Below, one piece after another: positions 6,624 through 9,651 of a DNA stretch of 9,651 nt. Position numbers and translations under genes: made by a program. The stretch covers positions 1-9,651 of the forward strand of contig JAKFUJ010000041.1 in NCBI GenBank assembly GCA_021732805.1, written 5' to 3'. The stretch's first letter is position 1; every line of letters starts with the position of its first letter. The notes beneath the pieces are model-generated. The model ran no database searches. It saw only the letters and a list, made by a program, of their open reading frames with translations, and was not told the DNA's origin. The DNA is from Betaproteobacteria bacterium (GTDB lineage Bacteria > Pseudomonadota > Gammaproteobacteria > Burkholderiales > SG8-41).

Positions 6624-6670
6624 GCGTTGGCTAGGATTAAGCATCCGGGCTCCAATCAAAAAGCCCGACA

Positions 6671-6692
6671 GTCCTGCCGGGTCCGGCAGGGC
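6671..6692. repeat. Strong GC-rich hairpin upstream of soxY
   Basis: CCTGCCG (6673-6679) pairs perfectly with CGGCAGG (6684-6690) around a four-base loop GGTC, extended by one U-G and one G-C pair. There is no T-run after it on the plus strand (GGTAAAGAAT follows), so it is not a standard intrinsic terminator. It could be an mRNA leader structure, a factor-dependent termination site or an operator. Confidence 0.5.
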
Positions 6693-6782
6693 GGTAAAGA
6701 ATATCCGGCGCCAAACTCCGGAATCGCCGCGACCAATTTCGGTTACAGAATTCGACGACACATCAATCAAGAGGAGTCAGCG

Positions 6783-7250
6783 ATGAAGAATTTACGCCGG
6801 GATTTCCTGAAGCTGTCGGTGGGCATTTGCGCAACTGCTGCTGCGGCAACGATAGGGCTTCTCAAAACCGGAGCGGCCTGGGCTGCGACGTGGAACAAGG
6901 AAGGGTTTGAGTCAAAAGCCGCTGCCGACGCCCAGAAAAGCCTCGGTGCGACCACCCTCATCGACAGCAAGGACATCACCATCACCGCACCGGACATTGC
7001 CGAAAACGGCGCGATCGTGCCTGTCGCCGTCACCAGCAAAATTCCCAACACTCAGAGTATCTCGATCATCGCCGAGAAAAATCCGTTTCCGCTGGCTGCG
7101 AGTTTTGACATCAGCGCCGGCGGCGAAGCCTATATTTCGACACGCCTGAAGATGGGCCAGACTTCCAATGTGCGCGCCATCGTCAAGGCCGACGGCAAGT
7201 TCTACACCGCGATCAAGGAAGTCAAAGTCACCGTCGGTGGATGCGGTTGA
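6783..7250 (+). CDS. soxY: Sulfur carrier subunit SoxY
   Basis: This is a 155-residue protein. With SoxZ it forms the periplasmic carrier SoxYZ, whose C-terminal cysteine holds the sulfur substrate during thiosulfate oxidation. The sequence shows a Tat signal (LRRDFLK at 4-10, hydrophobic stretch, AWA at 32-34), fitting export as a folded complex. The beta-sandwich region contains a typical SoxY segment (SIIAEKNPFPLAASFDI, 94-110). The C-terminus is VGGCG with Cys154 as the carrier thiol. Only one glycine follows the cysteine, where many SoxY end GGCGG. The start at 6783 has an excellent AGGAG six bases upstream; frames starting at 6621 would put the Tat signal in the interior. soxZ follows after 42 bases. 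Confidence 0.97.
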   Translation: MKNLRRDFLKLSVGICATAAAATIGLLKTGAAWAATWNKEGFESKAAADAQKSLGATTLIDSKDITITAPDIAENGAIVPVAVTSKIPNTQSISIIAEKNPFPLAASFDISAGGEAYISTRLKMGQTSNVRAIVKADGKFYTAIKEVKVTVGGCG

Positions 7251-7292
7251 TCGACGCATCACGCATACCCCTATCCATAAAGGCAGAACAAC

Positions 7293-7610
7293 ATGGCTGA
7301 TCCGATGAAAATCCGCGCCACACTGCAGGGCAACACTGCAGACGTACGCATCCTGATGCGCCATCCCATGGAAACCGGCACGCGCAAAACCGCTTCCGGC
7401 GTAGTGCCGATACACTTCATCCAGAGCGTGGTCGTCACGCATAACGGCAAAACCGTCATCGACGCACAGTGGAGTCAAGCGGTTTCCCGCGATCCATTCC
7501 TCGGCCTGCGGATCAAGGACGCCAAAGTCGGCGACAAGATCGGCGTGACCTGGACCGACAACAAGGGCGATAAACGCACCGATGAGGTGACGGTAACCGC
7601 AGGGGCTTGA
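7293..7610 (+). CDS. soxZ: Sulfur carrier subunit SoxZ
   Basis: This 105-residue protein has no signal peptide and no cysteine, as expected for SoxZ, which is exported together with SoxY through the SoxY Tat signal. The family segment MRHPMETGTRKTASG (22-36) followed by VPIHFIQS is clear, with a single immunoglobulin-like fold extending to the end (KRTDEVTVTAGA). It supports the swinging C-terminal arm of SoxY as it visits SoxXA and SoxB. The ATG is preceded by AAGG about nine bases upstream. The gene lies between soxY and soxA on the same strand and is probably co-transcribed with them. Confidence 0.97.
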   Translation: MADPMKIRATLQGNTADVRILMRHPMETGTRKTASGVVPIHFIQSVVVTHNGKTVIDAQWSQAVSRDPFLGLRIKDAKVGDKIGVTWTDNKGDKRTDEVTVTAGA

Positions 7611-7668
7611 TATCCCTGTGCAGCACCCGGCAAGTCTCTCAAAACCAATAATACTGAAGGAGGAGATC

Positions 7669-8478
7669 GTGAAAATACTGCCCAGCCCCTGCCTCGTACT
7701 GGGTGCCGCCCTGTGCCTGGCCACAGCTACAACCGCACTGGCGCAGGGCAATGATCTTTCTGTCGGCCGCAAAATGCTGATGGAAGACAACCCCGGCGAG
7801 TTATGGATCGACCAGGGCAAGACCCTTTTTATGCAAAAGCGCGGACCCAAAAATGTTTCACTGGAACAATGCGACTTTGGTTTCGGGCCGGGAAAACTCG
7901 AAGGTGCCGCTGCGCGACTGCCCCGTTACTTTGCGGATACTGATCGTGTCGAAGACCTCGAATCACGGCTGCTGACCTGCATGACGACATTGCAGGGTTT
8001 TGACCGCAAGGAACTGATCAAGAAAGCAATCAGCCCGGCTGCCAGCAGCGGTTCCGACATGGAAGCCCTTGCACTGTATGTCACCTCCCGCTCCAACGGC
8101 ATGAAAGTGAACGTCGCGCTCAACCATCAGAAAGAGTACGACATGTACAAGGCCGGCGAGTATCTGTTTTACCGGCGCAGCGGCCAGACTGACTTCGGTT
8201 GCGTGCAGTGCCATGGCGAGGCCGACAAGCGCATCCGCCTGCAGGACCTGGTGCATATGACCAGCAAGCAGGGCGCACAGGAGGTGGCCTCGACTTGGCC
8301 GGCTTATCGCGGCGCGCACTATGTCGTGCGCACCATGCAATGGCGACTGAATGATTGCGTGTGGCAGATGCGCCTGCCCGACCTCAAATACGCGACGGAT
8401 TATTCGATCGCGCTGACCATGTTCCTCAACCGCCAGGGCAACGATGCCGTGATGCAGGCGCCCGGATTCAAACGCTAG
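7669..8478 (+). CDS. soxA: Mono-haem c-type cytochrome SoxA
   Basis: This is a 269-residue protein with an N-terminal Sec signal ending TALA before QGND (cleavage near residue 25). SoxA with SoxX forms the L-cysteine S-thiosulfotransferase that joins thiosulfate to the SoxY cysteine in the periplasm. One haem site CVQCH (178-182) is present. Cys230 in RLNDCVWQMRLPDL is the conserved active-site and haem-ligand cysteine. The position of the first haem of di-haem SoxA is not a CxxCH here: only Cys68 (EQCDFG) and Cys104 (LLTCM) remain, probably a disulfide, so this is the mono-haem type. The GTG start at 7669 is chosen because GGAGG lies five to six bases upstream and the signal peptide then starts properly; an in-frame GTG at 7618 lacks both. 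The stop is TAG and overlaps the soxX ribosome site. Confidence 0.95.
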   Translation: MKILPSPCLVLGAALCLATATTALAQGNDLSVGRKMLMEDNPGELWIDQGKTLFMQKRGPKNVSLEQCDFGFGPGKLEGAAARLPRYFADTDRVEDLESRLLTCMTTLQGFDRKELIKKAISPAASSGSDMEALALYVTSRSNGMKVNVALNHQKEYDMYKAGEYLFYRRSGQTDFGCVQCHGEADKRIRLQDLVHMTSKQGAQEVASTWPAYRGAHYVVRTMQWRLNDCVWQMRLPDLKYATDYSIALTMFLNRQGNDAVMQAPGFKR

Positions 8479-8484
8479 GGGAGC

Positions 8485-9120
8485 ATGATGAAAACAACTT
8501 GGATCAAATGGTCAATATCGGCTGTCGGCGGACTGGTGATCACCGGGTGTGCAACCTATCCCGATCAGGCCGCAACGCGGCAGTTGGCGGAGAAAATGGT
8601 ATTCGAGGCCTTCGAGGCATCTCCAGCACACATGAAACGCCTGGAGCAGGACAAATCGCAGCAGATCTGCAGCAAGATCGGCGATGCGAAACCGGGTCAG
8701 GAGGACTCCGCAGAAATCGTCAGGCTGGCGCGTGCATCCATCCGTTATCCGGCATCGGGACAACTCTCCGGCGACTGGAAAGCCGGCGACAGACTGGCGC
8801 ATGACGGCGCCGGTGATCGCATCCGCAACGGCAAGACCGAGGCTAACAAGGAAAACGGTGCGCTGTGTCAGAACTGCCACGCACTGGCCCCGGGTGAAAT
8901 CAATGTCGGCAATGTCGGCCCGCCGCTGACCGGATATGGCAAACAACGCGGCAACTCCGAGGCCATCGTCAAATACACCTACGAAAAAATCTACAATGCG
9001 TGGGTTTACTTCCCGTGCTCCAACATGCCGCGCCTCGGCGCCACCGGCCATCTGACGCCGGAACAGGTCACGCACATGGTGGCCTATCTGCTTGATCCGC
9101 AGTCACCGATCAACAAGTAA
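8485..9120 (+). CDS. soxX: c-type cytochrome SoxX, predicted lipoprotein
   Basis: This is a 211-residue partner of SoxA in the SoxXA complex. The haem site CQNCH is at 128-132, and NMPRLG (180-185) supplies the probable Met181 axial ligand, followed by a C-terminal helix LTPEQVTHMVAYLLDP. The N-terminus has a hydrophobic stretch ending in LVITGC, a good lipobox with Cys22 and Ala at +2, so the mature protein is predicted to be a lipoprotein, probably sorted to the outer membrane. Residues about 30-115 are an N-terminal extension before the haem domain. Cys62 and Cys178 are further cysteines that might form a disulfide. The ribosome site AGGGGAG overlaps the soxA stop; ATG at 8485 or, with better spacing, at 8488 may be used. 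The gene is followed by a strong terminator and then soxB. Confidence 0.93.
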   Translation: MMKTTWIKWSISAVGGLVITGCATYPDQAATRQLAEKMVFEAFEASPAHMKRLEQDKSQQICSKIGDAKPGQEDSAEIVRLARASIRYPASGQLSGDWKAGDRLAHDGAGDRIRNGKTEANKENGALCQNCHALAPGEINVGNVGPPLTGYGKQRGNSEAIVKYTYEKIYNAWVYFPCSNMPRLGATGHLTPEQVTHMVAYLLDPQSPINK

Positions 9121-9143
9121 GCCCGGCGACCGTCAATACCTGC

Positions 9144-9173
9144 AGAGGCTTGGGCAATCAGGCCTCTTTTTTT
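9144..9173 (+). terminator. Intrinsic terminator between soxX and soxB
   Basis: AGAGGCTT (9144-9151) pairs with AGGCCTCT (9160-9167) including one G-U pair, with an eight-base loop, directly followed by six more T residues (9168-9173). This is a textbook Rho-independent terminator on the plus strand. It starts 24 bases after the soxX stop and ends 13 bases before the soxB ATG. Confidence 0.85.
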
Positions 9174-9186
9174 CGGAATCACCGCC

Positions 9187-9651
9187 ATGAACCTGTCGCG
9201 CCGCGAATTCCTGCAGATCCTGTCCGTCGCTGCGGCACAGGGTTTGCCGCTGGCCGGCGGTCGCGCCATGGCCGCCGCCCGCGAGGGCGATCTCTACCGG
9301 CTGGGCAAGCCTTCGGGCAACGTCACGCTGATGCACTTCACCGATTGCCATGCGCAATTGCTGCCCGGTTATTTCCGTGAACCGGATGTCAACATCGGTG
9401 TGGGCAATGCCCGCGGCAGGCCGCCGCATCTGACGGGTCATGCATTGCTGCAGCATTTCGGCATCAAACCCGGCACACGGGAAGCGCATGCCTACACGCA
9501 TCTGGATTACGTGGAGGCCGCCCGCCTCTACGGCAAGATCGGCGGTTTCGCCCATCTCGCGGCGCTGATCAAACAAATCCGTGCGCAACGCCCCGGGGCA
9601 CTGCTGCTGGACGGCGGCGACAACTGGCAAGGCTCCGCCACGGCATTGTGG
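9187..9651 (+). CDS. soxB: Thiosulfohydrolase SoxB (N-terminal part, runs off window)
   Basis: The first 155 residues of SoxB are present; the gene continues past the window. SoxB is a di-manganese periplasmic hydrolase of the metallophosphatase / 5'-nucleotidase fold that releases sulfate from the sulfonate group on SoxY. A Tat signal is visible (LSRREFLQIL at 3-12, then AMAAA before REG). The first metal motif is FTDCHAQL (51-58; Asp53 and His55), followed by the family segment GYFREPDVNIGVG (61-73). The second metal motif is LDGGDNWQGS (141-150; Asp145). The ATG has only a weak ribosome site, CGGAA about eight bases upstream, unlike the strong sites of soxY and soxA. Just before it lies an intrinsic terminator, so its expression probably differs from that of soxYZAX. 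Confidence 0.96.
   Translation, partial: MNLSRREFLQILSVAAAQGLPLAGGRAMAAAREGDLYRLGKPSGNVTLMHFTDCHAQLLPGYFREPDVNIGVGNARGRPPHLTGHALLQHFGIKPGTREAHAYTHLDYVEAARLYGKIGGFAHLAALIKQIRAQRPGALLLDGGDNWQGSATALW

Larger units (their letters stand above)
6587..6782 (+). other. Intergenic region between moaC and soxY
   Basis: These 196 bases contain no convincing gene. They hold a small inverted repeat (6603-6623), a second one CGGGCT/AGCCCG around 6646-6667, the strong hairpin at 6671-6692 and the soxY ribosome site. This is the expected place for the sox promoter and a regulator site, but I could not pick a convincing -35/-10 pair. No T-tailed terminator for moaC is seen. Confidence 0.55.

Noticed and set aside
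7618..7668. Upstream GTG start for soxA
   Set aside because: It would add 17 residues before the signal peptide and has no ribosome site, whereas GTG at 7669 follows a near-perfect GGAGG.
6912..7850. 312-codon open frame on the minus strand
   Set aside because: It is antisense to soxY, soxZ and the start of soxA, all well identified. No recognisable family and no ribosome site.

Overview
The window reads as a chromosomal piece of a sulfur-oxidising proteobacterium, most likely a betaproteobacterium. The evidence is a moderately GC-rich sequence, a thiosulfate-oxidation (sox) cluster in the order soxY-soxZ-soxA-soxX-soxB, and a BepA-type M48 protease divergent from moaC. The lineage is inferred from gene content, not from a marker gene.

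Left arm, minus strand, transcribed right to left from 6046 to the window start. It holds a BepA-like periplasmic metalloprotease with TPR repeats, a Ser/Thr protein kinase carrying a C-terminal cyclic-nucleotide-binding domain, and, after a 225-base gap, a small Tad/Flp-type set: a Flp (type IVb) pilin, a TadG-like protein, a TadE-like pseudopilin and a small exported protein. The last three are tightly packed, with two TGATG stop/start overlaps. The gap before the pilin contains a good -24/-12 (sigma-54 type) promoter candidate. The small exported gene is interrupted by an in-frame TAG, after which the same frame stays open to the window edge. No tad secretion ATPase, secretin or platform gene is present in the window.

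Centre, 6047-6082: a 36-base divergent intergenic region between the protease and moaC. The protease has a plausible sigma-70 promoter placed so close to its ATG that a leaderless mRNA is suggested; moaC has a clear Shine-Dalgarno sequence.

Right arm, plus strand: moaC (molybdopterin precursor synthesis), a 196-base gap with a strong hairpin and a smaller inverted repeat, then soxY, soxZ, soxA, soxX and the first 155 codons of soxB. SoxYZ is the carrier to which sulfur substrates are attached at a C-terminal cysteine; SoxXA is the c-type cytochrome pair that loads it; SoxB hydrolyses off sulfate. SoxA is of the mono-haem type. SoxX has a lipobox, suggesting a membrane-anchored lipoprotein. 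A strong intrinsic terminator lies between soxX and soxB and ends only 13 bases before the soxB start, so soxB expression probably depends on read-through. No soxCD is seen in the window.

No tRNA, rRNA, CRISPR array or insertion sequence was recognised.
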